Positions 1 through 7,354 of a stretch of 12,434 nt of DNA are shown in pieces; within the stretch, counting starts at the first letter, position 1, and every line of letters starts with the position of its first letter. Below the pieces are notes generated by a model. The model worked only from the letters and a program-made list of their open reading frames with translations, searched no databases and had not been told where the DNA came from. The DNA is from Merdimonas faecigallinarum (lineage in GTDB: Bacteria > Bacillota > Clostridia > Lachnospirales > Lachnospiraceae), in assembly GCA_019119285.1 (NCBI GenBank), contig DWXJ01000051.1, positions 1 to 12,434 of the forward strand. The letters run 5' to 3'. A program made the position numbers and the translations under genes.

Positions 1-2078
1 ACAAAGACTGCCATATTCGGAGAAGTGATACCGCCCATCGGTCCTACCGCATTGACATGGTGGCAGGGGATGAACTTGATCTCGCCGTTCTCCAGCATCT
101 TTCTTGCGTCTGCTTCATTGTCTGCCCATTCCTCGAAAAGGACTGCGCCTACACAGGAGCCCTGCATCGGATCCGGCATGTTCTTGTACTCTACCGGAGG
201 ACCTGCGTGAAGGATGACTTTTCCTTCATTGAGTTCCGGAATGACTTCTTTTGCACGGACATTGTCTCTTAAGATCGGCTGGCTTGCAACCACCTTTGCG
301 ATCACTTCCTGGTTCTTCTCATCAATTCCCTCATAATTTCTCAGGAAATTCAGAACCTTGATCAGCTTCACATCTCCACCTGCCGGCGGCATCCAGTCAT
401 ACTGAACCACCTCGCAGCCAAACTGCTCTACCACTTCTGCAAAGCTCTTCAGACCGATGTTGATGATCTTCGGTTTCTCGCTTAAGAGCTGACGAAGTTT
501 CTCGGACGGAGCAGCCTTCGGGAAATCTACCACCTGTTTCGGGCGGATCTCCTTAGCAGGCTCAATAAAGTCTCTGCCGATCGCGCGGATCGCGGTGCGG
601 CATGCCAGTTTATTATTTTCACATACGATCACGCCTGCTTCTTTTAATTTGTTGACAGCGTCATCGTATCCCTGGAAGTCTCTTCTGGTTCCACAGACGG
701 TAGCGACAAAGAATACCTTTCTTCCCTGTCCCTCTGCCTTTGCCATCAGTTCCTTGATGGTCGGGAGCAGAGCGCCTGCCATGTCTGCGTGTGAGCCGTA
801 TCCTAACATAATGTCAAAGAGAACAGCTCCTGTAGACTCATCGTCTACTGCTTCCTGCATACACTCGATTCGTTTTGCAGGGTCGATCATCGGATGCGGT
901 TTGCCCTGTGTATAAGCGTCGTCGCCCAGGTCCACAACCACGTTGCCGTCCAGCTGCAGCATGTAGCCTTCGATATCTTCCGGCGGAACTTTTACATCCA
1001 TGGCGTCTTTAATCAGCATAGCCGCCTCATTTGCCAGTGTACCGCCTGAATAATATGCCTTGATGGTCTTCTTGTCTTCTGCCTTGTAGAAGGAAGACTC
1101 GTCTACTTCTACGGAAGCCTCCGGGATCTCTTCGCCTCTTACCAGGCCCACTGCCAGGCGGGCAGCCTCGTCCAGTGTATAAGCGTGATAGAAGTTCTCC
1201 TCATGATATTCCGGCTTTTCGCCGACGAACAGGGTTACGATCGGTTTGCTGAAATTGCTTAAGCGGGCCGCGATCTTATCCCGTACTTCTTTTGCCGGCG
1301 GCTTGGAAACGATCACCAGTACCTTCACTGCGTCGTCGTCTTCCATCGCGTCGATCATGTCCATCATGGTAATTCCGCCAACAGCCGCGTTTAAGTCACG
1401 TCCGCCGATTCCAATGGCGTTGGTCACGCCTTCGCCCAGTCTGTCGATGATCGTTGTCAGTTCCTGGATACCCGTACCGGAAGCCCCGATGATTCCGATA
1501 GAGCCCGGAGCCACATTATTGGTAAATGCGATCGGCACACTCTGGATAATGCCGGTACCGCAGTCCGGTCCCATAACGGCCAGTCCTTTTTCGTGTGCTT
1601 TGTTTTTCAGTTTTACTTCGTCCTCCAGCGTTACGTTATCGCTGAACATAAATACATTTAATCCCTCGTCCAGCGCGCGGTCTGCTTCCAGAGCCGCATA
1701 TGCGCCCGGGATAGAGATCACTGCCAGATTCGCATCCGGCTGTTTTGCGAGAGCCTTCTCCCATGATTTTACGCTCTCTGCGCCTTTCTTCTCAGCGCTT
1801 TCGGTAGACTGCTTCTTAAAGAACTCTTCCATCTCCGCTTCGATGGTGTCAAGAAGGCTGTCGTCATCCACATCCGCAACGATAACCAGATCGTTTGCAG
1901 ATGCGGCCTCCAGTTCTTCAGTAGCCAGTCCGCTCTGTCTGTAAATATCTTTATTTGCCGGTGTTGCCATCATGATGGATACTTTCTTAACACCTTCGAT
2001 CGTAGAAATCTGGTTGGTCAGAAGCATCAGAACAACAGAATCATGATAGCTGCCCTTTTTCACAACTGTTTTTAACAT
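1..2078 (-). CDS. allF: FdrA/AllF fused to AllG (DUF1116), oxamate carbamoyltransferase subunits; 3' end cut by window
   Basis: I translated this frame by hand: it is open from the ATG at 2078 to the left edge, 692 codons without a stop. Residues 1-580 match FdrA end to end: N-terminus MLKTVVKKGSYHDSV, GPDCGT at 170-175, GIIGASGTGIQE at 195-206 and GIGGRDL at 223-229 in the succinyl-CoA-synthetase-alpha-like fold. From about residue 581 the chain continues as YlbE/AllG: ELNEGK from 615, HAGPP, CVGA, then CHHVNAVGPMGGIT near the window end. In E. coli these are separate proteins (fdrA and ylbE) that, with ylbF, form oxamate carbamoyltransferase (AllFGH), which splits oxalurate with phosphate into oxamate and carbamoyl phosphate. 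The ribosome site GGAAGGAG sits 6 bases before the ATG, 27 bases after allD. Expected full length is about 1,000 residues. The identity is firm; the remaining C-terminus is not seen. Confidence 0.93.
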   Translation of the reverse strand, partial: MLKTVVKKGSYHDSVVLMLLTNQISTIEGVKKVSIMMATPANKDIYRQSGLATEELEAASANDLVIVADVDDDSLLDTIEAEMEEFFKKQSTESAEKKGAESVKSWEKALAKQPDANLAVISIPGAYAALEADRALDEGLNVFMFSDNVTLEDEVKLKNKAHEKGLAVMGPDCGTGIIQSVPIAFTNNVAPGSIGIIGASGTGIQELTTIIDRLGEGVTNAIGIGGRDLNAAVGGITMMDMIDAMEDDDAVKVLVIVSKPPAKEVRDKIAARLSNFSKPIVTLFVGEKPEYHEENFYHAYTLDEAARLAVGLVRGEEIPEASVEVDESSFYKAEDKKTIKAYYSGGTLANEAAMLIKDAMDVKVPPEDIEGYMLQLDGNVVVDLGDDAYTQGKPHPMIDPAKRIECMQEAVDDESTGAVLFDIMLGYGSHADMAGALLPTIKELMAKAEGQGRKVFFVATVCGTRRDFQGYDDAVNKLKEAGVIVCENNKLACRTAIRAIGRDFIEPAKEIRPKQVVDFPKAAPSEKLRQLLSEKPKIINIGLKSFAEVVEQFGCEVVQYDWMPPAGGDVKLIKVLNFLRNYEGIDEKNQEVIAKVVASQPILRDNVRAKEVIPELNEGKVILHAGPPVEYKNMPDPMQGSCVGAVLFEEWADNEADARKMLENGEIKFIPCHHVNAVGPMGGITSPNMAVF

Positions 2079-2105
2079 AGGTTCTCCTTCCTGAATCTTC
2101 CTGAT

Positions 2106-3158
2106 CTATTCAGCGAAACGATTCTTATGGTCGTAGCGGTCAAAATGAATATCATCGCTCTTCAGATACTCATAGATCTCATCTACGATCTCCACGCCGC
2201 CGGTCGCATATGCTTTTTCTTTTCTCAGCATTGCGCGCTCGCCCGGATAGTAAACTTTGTCGTATCCTTCAGCAGTCGGCATCTCGCCCAGTTCGTCGAT
2301 GGATGCAGACATAGCTTTCTTGAATTCCTCTGCTCCCACGAAACGGGCCGGATCGATCACGATGTGCATCTGTCCCAGTTCTCTTCCCTTGGAAAGGTCA
2401 TGATACATGGAGCTTACGTGTTTTCCAAACGGTACGCCAAGAAGGATACCGGAGAATACGTCTACCATCATCATCAGGCCGTATCCCTTTGCTCCCGCGA
2501 TCGGAAGCAGCGCATTTACATGGTTGGGGTCTGTGACCGGATTGCCCTTCTCATCTACTGCCCAGCTGTCCGGGATGCTCTCATGTCTGGAACGCTTGTC
2601 CAGGATCTTGCCCCATGCCTGTACAGTAGTAGCCATGTCAAAGACAACCGTTCTGTCGTCTGCTGTCGGCGCAGCAAAGGAAATGGGGTTGGTTCCGTAG
2701 TAGGGCTCTGTTCCGCCTACCGGAACTGCCATCGGGTCAGACTGGCAGAAGGAGATTGCAAGGAGTCCCTGCTCTGCTGCCATCTCTGTATAATATCCGA
2801 TGGATCCGCTGTGGGACATATTTTTCATACCCACAACAGCGATCCCGTTCTTCTTTGCCATCTCGATGGCTTTGTCCATGCCGTATTTTGCAACCGCATA
2901 TCCGCATCCGTTGTCTCCTTCGAACACACCGGAGCAGGGGCCGGTCTCTTCCCATTCAAATTTCGGGTTTGCAGTGATACCGCCTTTTGCGATACGCTCT
3001 GCATAGTATTCTACGCGGACTGCGCCGTGAGAGTGATATCCTCTCTCGTCAGACCAGGTCATAACTTCTGCCGCGATGTCTGCGTGATCCTCATTCAGAC
3101 CAGCTTTCATCAGCTTATTTTTCATCAAATTCTTTAACTCGTCATGTGAAAGCTTCAT
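2106..3158 (-). CDS. allD: Ureidoglycolate dehydrogenase AllD
   Basis: AllD is a cytosolic NAD(P)-dependent oxidoreductase of the malate/L-sulfolactate dehydrogenase (LDH2/MDH2) family that oxidises (S)-ureidoglycolate to oxalurate. The 350-residue product has the length of E. coli AllD (349) and aligns throughout. Visible blocks are RGYHSHGAVRVEYYAERI near residue 39, EETGPCSGVF, the family's active-site region MSHSGSIGYY, CQSDPM and YYGTNPISFAAP, then FDMATTVQAWGK and AKGYGLMMMVDV in the C-terminal half, and EIVDEIYEYL near the end. It lies 26 bases after allE and 27 before the allF-allG gene, so it is the middle cistron of that operon. The start at 3158 has a GGGTGG ribosome site about 9 bases upstream and gives the family's usual N-terminus (MKLSHDELKNLM). 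A generic malate or lactate dehydrogenase is the alternative, but the similarity and context favour AllD. Confidence 0.96.
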   Translation of the reverse strand: MKLSHDELKNLMKNKLMKAGLNEDHADIAAEVMTWSDERGYHSHGAVRVEYYAERIAKGGITANPKFEWEETGPCSGVFEGDNGCGYAVAKYGMDKAIEMAKKNGIAVVGMKNMSHSGSIGYYTEMAAEQGLLAISFCQSDPMAVPVGGTEPYYGTNPISFAAPTADDRTVVFDMATTVQAWGKILDKRSRHESIPDSWAVDEKGNPVTDPNHVNALLPIAGAKGYGLMMMVDVFSGILLGVPFGKHVSSMYHDLSKGRELGQMHIVIDPARFVGAEEFKKAMSASIDELGEMPTAEGYDKVYYPGERAMLRKEKAYATGGVEIVDEIYEYLKSDDIHFDRYDHKNRFAE

Positions 3159-3184
3159 TTCAAATTTCCACCCTTTACTCTTTT

Positions 3185-3973
3185 TTATAACTGAACGTCT
3201 CTGTTGCAGTCTTTGGAATAAATATAAGCAAAATCTTCTTCACGTCCTACTGCGTAGCAGGCCTGCGGAACGTATGCATCCAGGAATACATAGTCGCCTT
3301 TCTTCACCGGAACCCACTCGTCATCCAGTCTGTACATACCTTTACCGGACAGGAAGTACATGCCGTGCTCCTGGATGTGTGTCTCAATGTATCCATGGGA
3401 AGCGCCCAGTTTGAACTTCAGGATGTGCATGTTCATGTCAAATCCAAAATCGCCTGCTGCCGGCAGAAGGTCTTTGATATGGCAGTTGTCCATTCCTTCG
3501 TACTCTACCCACTCCATATCGTTGACATTGTTCACTACTGTGTGCGCGCTGTAGCCCTCGATACGGTCGTATCTTCTCTTGTAAACATACAGTTTTGCGT
3601 CTGCTCCGCTCTTGTTCTCAAATGTGATCGCATTGCTCTCAGGCGAGAAGATGTAACCGCCCTCTGTGAGCGTTGCTTCCTGATCATCATTTTTAACGGT
3701 AACTTCACCGGAGATCACATACAGGAAGGACTCGATCCCTTCTCCGCCGATGCCGGTGTTCTTGCCGCCTGCTTTTGCAGTTACCAGATAATCCGCGAAG
3801 GTTGCTCCCATGGAAGGAGATCCAAGGATCGTTACGTCGCAGTTCTCATATCCCGGTACTGCGTTCTTTACCAGTCCGTCTGGCTCAAGGAGAACATAGT
3901 TCTCTTTCTTCACAACAGAACGTGTCATCAAAAGTTCATCACGATAGCCTACCTGATTGTTTAAATAACTCAT
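3185..3973 (-). CDS. allE: (S)-ureidoglycine aminohydrolase AllE
   Basis: AllE is a Mn-dependent bicupin that releases ammonia from (S)-ureidoglycine to give (S)-ureidoglycolate, the substrate of AllD next door. The 262 residues correspond to E. coli AllE (261). The N-terminal cupin carries GGEGIESFLYVISGE (77-90). The C-terminal cupin carries ASHGYIETHIQEHGMYFLSG (191-210). Glu197, His199, His203 and Gln237 have the same spacing as the metal ligands known in the plant enzyme, so the active site looks intact. The protein ends SKDCNRDVQL, typical of the family. It is the first gene of the left operon; AAGGAGAG lies about 10 bases before the ATG, and a good promoter and palindromic operator precede it. 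I see nothing unusual in the gene itself. Confidence 0.97.
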   Translation of the reverse strand: MSYLNNQVGYRDELLMTRSVVKKENYVLLEPDGLVKNAVPGYENCDVTILGSPSMGATFADYLVTAKAGGKNTGIGGEGIESFLYVISGEVTVKNDDQEATLTEGGYIFSPESNAITFENKSGADAKLYVYKRRYDRIEGYSAHTVVNNVNDMEWVEYEGMDNCHIKDLLPAAGDFGFDMNMHILKFKLGASHGYIETHIQEHGMYFLSGKGMYRLDDEWVPVKKGDYVFLDAYVPQACYAVGREEDFAYIYSKDCNRDVQL

Positions 3974-3999
3974 ACTAAAATCTCTCCTTTTCTTATGGC

Positions 4000-4009
4000 T
4001 GGTCGACCA
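4000..4009. promoter_or_regulatory. Palindromic operator TGGTCGACCA before allE
   Basis: A perfect 10-base palindrome in an otherwise AT-rich spacer. It sits 16 bases from the -10 box of the predicted allE promoter, just after the expected transcription start, where a bound repressor would block the operon. The same core (GGTCGACC) recurs before the other minus-strand operon and I found it nowhere else in the window. The TGGT-N2-ACCA form resembles sites of GntR/FadR-type regulators, but the regulator is not in view and its family is inferred. Confidence 0.6.
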
Positions 4010-4024
4010 TTTACTCTATTATTA

Positions 4025-4053
4025 ATTATGACAATGAACCTGCTTTTTTTCAA
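4025..4053 (-). promoter_or_regulatory. Promoter of the allE-allD-allFG operon
   Basis: Read on the minus strand: TTGAAA (4048-4053), a 17-base spacer, then CATAAT (4025-4030) preceded by TG one base upstream (extended -10). The fit to a sigma-A promoter is good. The start site would fall near 4018, leaving a leader of about 45 bases that contains the palindrome at 4000-4009. Confidence 0.6.
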
Positions 4054-4142
4054 TCAATATTTTAGACAAAACATAGAAATTATTTTTATCCACTTTCACC
4101 CCTGATGTTAATTTTTTCACATCACACCTTTCCGTTTGTCTA

Positions 4143-4151
4143 TGTTATAAT
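4143..4151 (+). promoter_or_regulatory. Extended -10 element for the alpha/beta hydrolase
   Basis: TGTTATAAT is a perfect extended -10, about 39 bases before the ATG at 4190. No convincing -35 lies at 16-18 bases, which is common for TGn-type promoters. It diverges from the allE promoter; the two -10 boxes are about 115 bases apart. Confidence 0.55.
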
Positions 4152-4189
4152 AGATTTTGTGCATAGTATATATTTAGGGAGGTATCCTG

Positions 4190-5038
4190 ATGTTTGAGCA
4201 GAAAACCATATCGATTGAAACTGCATCCTATGATAAATCAGCTATTATCTATTATGACCAAAAAATCACCCCCAAAGCATGCATCCTGTATTTCCATGGC
4301 GGAGGCCTTTTATACGGTCACAAAGAGGACCTGCCGGAAGGGCATCTGATAAAACTGACCGAGGCGGGATATATCATTATTGCCTATGATTATCCACTGG
4401 CACCGACTGCAAAACTCCCCATGATCCTGGATGATGTGCGGGATTCCATCCACCACTATATTGACCACGCCGAAGACTACTGCGGACAGAAGCTTCCCTA
4501 CTTTCTCTGGGGACGTTCCGCCGGCGCATACCTGTGCCTGATCGCGGCCGCCTACGGCTACTTTGAGACGCCGCCTGCGGGCATCCTGTCTTATTACGGA
4601 TACGGCTTCCTCTGCGACCACTGGTTCCAGACTCCCAGCGCCTATTATAAGACCCTGCCTCCTGTGGACGCTTCCTGCTTAAGCCATCTGCCCTCCGGAT
4701 ACGAGACAAACGGCGAGCTTAACACCCACTACAGCATCTACGTCTACGCAAGGCAGACCGGCAAATGGTTCTCCCTTCTCTACGAAGGACGGGAAAAATA
4801 CTTCTATCTGGACTACACCCTGCGGACCTGCCAGAGCCTGCCATGTCCACTGTTTGCCGCCCACGCCACCAACGATACCGACGTCCCCTTTGATGAATTC
4901 CGGGAACTGATCACCCGCTACAATCCCAGGACCTTTATCGCAGCCTGCAATGTCCACGACTTCGACCGGGAGGCAGACAACCAGTTCACTCCCAGGCTTC
5001 TGGACGCCACGATCGATTTCCTGGATAAACATATTTAA
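4190..5038 (+). CDS. Alpha/beta hydrolase, HSL-like (HGGG) type
   Basis: A 282-residue soluble alpha/beta hydrolase with no signal peptide. The oxyanion-hole motif HGGG is at 36-39, the nucleophile elbow GRSAG at 108-112 (Ser110), a likely acid at Asp229 or Asp231, and His256 in NVHDFD. This is the hormone-sensitive-lipase/esterase layout, with a complete catalytic triad. The substrate cannot be read from the sequence; an ester or amide linked to ureide metabolism is possible but only suggested by position. It is the only plus-strand gene between the two minus-strand operons, diverges from allE across a 216-base spacer, and ends at the bidirectional terminator. The start is well supported: AGGGAGGT at 4176-4183, six bases before the ATG. 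It could equally be an unrelated housekeeping esterase. Confidence 0.85.
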   Translation: MFEQKTISIETASYDKSAIIYYDQKITPKACILYFHGGGLLYGHKEDLPEGHLIKLTEAGYIIIAYDYPLAPTAKLPMILDDVRDSIHHYIDHAEDYCGQKLPYFLWGRSAGAYLCLIAAAYGYFETPPAGILSYYGYGFLCDHWFQTPSAYYKTLPPVDASCLSHLPSGYETNGELNTHYSIYVYARQTGKWFSLLYEGREKYFYLDYTLRTCQSLPCPLFAAHATNDTDVPFDEFRELITRYNPRTFIAACNVHDFDREADNQFTPRLLDATIDFLDKHI

Positions 5039-5052
5039 CCTCCGGCATCATG

Positions 5053-5104
5053 AAAAAAGACTGACCGAAAAGCTTGATCACCTGCTTTCCAGTCAGTCTT
5101 TTTT
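5053..5104. terminator. Bidirectional intrinsic terminator
   Basis: The inverted repeat GACTGAC (5059-5065) / GTCAGTC (5092-5098) is extended by A6 (5053-5058) and T6 (5099-5104), with a loop of 26 bases. The T-run serves the hydrolase from the left, and the A-run (U-run on the other strand) serves the six-gene operon from the right, whose last stop is at 5110. It is placed exactly where two convergent units meet. Confidence 0.85.
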
Positions 5105-5109
5105 ATTCT

Positions 5110-5454
5110 TTAATGTCTCTTTATGTATTTTTCCAGGTATTTTCGCATTGCGCTCCAATGGACATTCATGGTAAAACGAAACACCGTTTCTTTGTCCGCG
5201 TCGTCTATGACGCAGATATACAGATCATCCTCCGCGCAGATGCCTGACCGGCTGGACTGCCCTTTTTTCAGGCAGGTAATCTCTTTTGGCCGGATCGTCC
5301 GCTCGATCTCTCCAAACAGACCGAACCCGCTCTCCTGCCGGACGATGATTCCTTTCTTCCGGTCCGGTTCCAGGCGGCGCAGCTGATTGATCAGCCTTCC
5401 GTCACGCCCGGTCTTTACAATATACGCCGGATATCTGGTGTCCATAATGCCCAT
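5110..5454 (-). CDS. Uncharacterised 114-residue protein at the operon's 3' end
   Basis: I do not recognise this protein. It starts MGIMDTRYPAYIVKTG, has no membrane segment or signal peptide, is rich in charged residues, and holds three cysteines (near 61, 73 and 80). Its second half looks beta-rich and ends in a basic helix (MRKYLEKYIKRH). It is the last gene before the terminator, 45 bases after the stop of the PH-like protein and in the same reading frame as it. The frame between (15 codons) is open, but the ATG at 5454 is the first start codon. A possible AAAGGAAG ribosome site lies about 12 bases upstream, rather far; the ATG at 5445 is an alternative. It is probably co-transcribed with the transport genes. 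No function is proposed. Confidence 0.6.
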   Translation of the reverse strand: MGIMDTRYPAYIVKTGRDGRLINQLRRLEPDRKKGIIVRQESGFGLFGEIERTIRPKEITCLKKGQSSRSGICAEDDLYICVIDDADKETVFRFTMNVHWSAMRKYLEKYIKRH

Positions 5455-5499
5455 GCCGCTTTTGTCTTCCTTTCTTCCAAATACACTTTCTTCATAAGC

Positions 5500-5910
5500 C
5501 TAAATATATCTTTTGATCTTTTTGTTCGCTTTCAGAAGCGCATTCATAAAAGCCTTATTGTCTTTTAGCGATACCACCACATTTTTCTTATTTCTGGTTC
5601 CCAGAAGGACCACGTCCGTGGAGGCGCAGTAAGACAGCGTAAGCCTGTCGGCTCTGTGCATGGCCGTAATATCTTCGATCAAAAGCTCTTCTTTTGAGAT
5701 CCCGAAGCGTATGAATAATTTCTTTTTGTCTATCTCAACATAATTTGCAAAGCATACCGGTATCAGATACAGATCCAGAAGGCCTGCCGGCAGGATGTAG
5801 AAATACGAGATATAATGAAGCCCGTATTTCACGATCATCCATACCAGCACGGCGTTCAAAGCTGCAATGATCAGATACCACCAGACTGCAACTTTTCCTT
5901 TAAATCTCAT
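5500..5910 (-). CDS. Small membrane protein with C-terminal PH-like (bPH/YyaB-type) domain
   Basis: The 136-residue product has two hydrophobic helices (about 9-29, including VWWYLIIAALNAVLVW, and 34-54, FYILPAGLLDLYLIPVCF). A basic cytosolic part follows: YVEIDKKKLFIRFG, KEELLIEDITAMHR, then strands and a closing helix with KAFMNALLKANKKIK. This two-helix plus PH-like architecture fits small bacterial PH-domain proteins of the YyaB kind; I base this on pattern, not a search. Its role is unknown. It follows permease 2 by only 8 bases and its ribosome site (AGGGAG) overlaps the permease's TAG stop, so the two are translationally close. It may be an accessory of the transporters or a passenger in the operon. 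Confidence 0.75.
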   Translation of the reverse strand: MRFKGKVAVWWYLIIAALNAVLVWMIVKYGLHYISYFYILPAGLLDLYLIPVCFANYVEIDKKKLFIRFGISKEELLIEDITAMHRADRLTLSYCASTDVVLLGTRNKKNVVVSLKDNKAFMNALLKANKKIKRYI

Positions 5911-5918
5911 ACGTCTCC

Positions 5919-7286
5919 CTATTTCTCATCTTCAAAGATGGTGCCCACACGGAATCCTTCCGCGCTCTTCATCTTCTTCATCAGGAAGTAATATATCACT
6001 CCTGTCGGGATCAGGCTCACATACCAGGACAGTTCCATGATGATCAGGGAGCAGATGGATCCGATGATGATCGCAATAACAGCAGCCCAGTTCATTCCTT
6101 TGTAAGGTCCGTTCTTGTCATACATACGGTTCAGATCCAGTTTCTTCTTCCGAAGGATGTAGAAGTCCACTGCCATAACCGCAAAGATCGGTCCCAGGAA
6201 TGCGGAGTAGAACTGTGTGAAAAGGTTCAGTCCTGCCGCAGATTCAGCAGTAACCAGCTTCCATGGCATTACAACTACGGACAGAACACCGACAAGAATG
6301 GTTGCGTAGGTCCATTTTACCTTGAAGGACTCCATCAGCACGTATGCCGGCGGAACGATATTGTTCAGTACATTTGTCGTTACCTGTGCAAATGCGATGA
6401 ACAGCAGGGTCATGATAGTCAGGAATGTGTTGTCCATAGTGGTGGAGAACACAACAACCGGGTCGCTGTTTCCGGTTGCGGCTGTAACCAGAAGACCGAT
6501 CAGACCCATAAACAGTGTTACAGGCAGGATCGCGATGGTGTAAATGCTGGCAGCCTTCACCGGTTTGATGTCATCGGTTGCGTTCCGTGAGTAGTCGGAC
6601 GCATTGATGATCATGGTAGAATAAATACCCAGGAAGGATGTGGTTGCTGCCCAGAACGGCATGCCCCAGGTTCCTTCGATGCCGGAGAATACGTCTCCGA
6701 TCTCTGTGGAGAATTCGGTATTTACTACATACAGCATGTAAGCAAGGATCACGAGAATGAAGATACAGGAAATGTTCTCCATCCATTTGATTCCTTCAAA
6801 TCCCTTGATCGCCAGCAGTACCTGCACGAGGGTAAATAATCCGTATACCACCGGCAGATTGTCAAATCCAAACAGAATGCTGGTACAGCTGTTGATGGCG
6901 CCCGCGCCGACCCAGCTCTGATAACCGAACCATACGATAGCCGGAAGTCCACGGAGAACGCCGGGGATCTTAACGCCGGTAAAACCAAAGCTGCTTCTCA
7001 ACTGTACGGTAAACGGGATACCATAGGTATGTCCGCACTCTCCGATGATCGCCAGCGCAACGGCGATAACCAGACAGCCGATGGTCATGGCGATCACCGC
7101 CTGCAGTACAGTCAGTTCTCCGATCAGGCCCGCGCCCATGGAGAAGGTTCCGATGGATACACAGCCGCCCATGAAGCTGGCCGCATAGGATACTGATCCC
7201 ATGATACGCTTCTTGGTAGGCTGCAGATCCTGATCCACATTTTTTACAAGTTCCGGATTAATGTTTACATTTTCAACAATAGCCAT
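5919..7286 (-). CDS. NCS1-family permease 2 (allantoin/ureide or nucleobase transporter)
   Basis: A 455-residue integral membrane protein of the nucleobase:cation symporter-1 family (about 12 helices), related to AllP/PucI and Mhp1. Core residues that Mhp1 uses to bind hydantoins are conserved in position: Trp119 and Gln123 in IVWFGYQSW, Trp207 in GTWGMP, and Asn305 in QVTTN. SIGTF, VQLRSSFG and IVPPAYV are further family blocks. I chose the ATG at 7286 (MAIVENVN), which has GAAGGAGAG upstream and gives exactly the length of permease 1; the in-frame ATG at 7322 would start inside a GC-rich hairpin with no ribosome site. It follows allantoinase 2 after 68 bases, the largest gap in this operon. 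The exact substrate is inferred from the neighbours: allantoin is most likely, but hydantoins, uracil or other purine products are possible. Confidence 0.9.
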   Translation of the reverse strand: MAIVENVNINPELVKNVDQDLQPTKKRIMGSVSYAASFMGGCVSIGTFSMGAGLIGELTVLQAVIAMTIGCLVIAVALAIIGECGHTYGIPFTVQLRSSFGFTGVKIPGVLRGLPAIVWFGYQSWVGAGAINSCTSILFGFDNLPVVYGLFTLVQVLLAIKGFEGIKWMENISCIFILVILAYMLYVVNTEFSTEIGDVFSGIEGTWGMPFWAATTSFLGIYSTMIINASDYSRNATDDIKPVKAASIYTIAILPVTLFMGLIGLLVTAATGNSDPVVVFSTTMDNTFLTIMTLLFIAFAQVTTNVLNNIVPPAYVLMESFKVKWTYATILVGVLSVVVMPWKLVTAESAAGLNLFTQFYSAFLGPIFAVMAVDFYILRKKKLDLNRMYDKNGPYKGMNWAAVIAIIIGSICSLIIMELSWYVSLIPTGVIYYFLMKKMKSAEGFRVGTIFEDEK

Positions 7287-7306
7287 TTTCTCTCTCCTTC
7301 TTGTAT

Positions 7307-7340
7307 CCGCCGCCCCCTTCAATCCCTTCCGGGGCGGCGG
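7307..7340 (-). other. GC-rich intercistronic hairpin before permease 2
   Basis: The perfect 10-base inverted repeat CCGCCGCCCC (7307-7316) / GGGGCGGCGG (7331-7340) has a 14-base loop. It lies between the stop of allantoinase 2 (7355) and the permease 2 start (7286). In the transcribed direction no U-run follows, so it is not a standard terminator; it could stabilise or mark a processing point in the mRNA. Confidence 0.6.
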
Positions 7341-7354
7341 GTATTTTATCAGGT

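Noticed and set aside
2127..3137. A 336-codon open frame on the plus strand opposite allD
   Set aside because: The minus strand matches AllD over its whole length with a good ribosome site; the plus-strand product is cysteine- and histidine-rich with no recognisable domain, as expected of an antisense shadow.
7287..7322. Upstream ATG at 7322 as the start of permease 2
   Set aside because: It would add MKGAADTRRREK, encoded within and beside the GC hairpin, with no ribosome site. The ATG at 7286 has GAAGGAGAG and gives the same length as the paralogue.
7307..7340. Intrinsic terminator in the middle of the operon
   Set aside because: The stem is strong but is followed in the transcribed direction by a purine-rich ribosome site, not a U-run.
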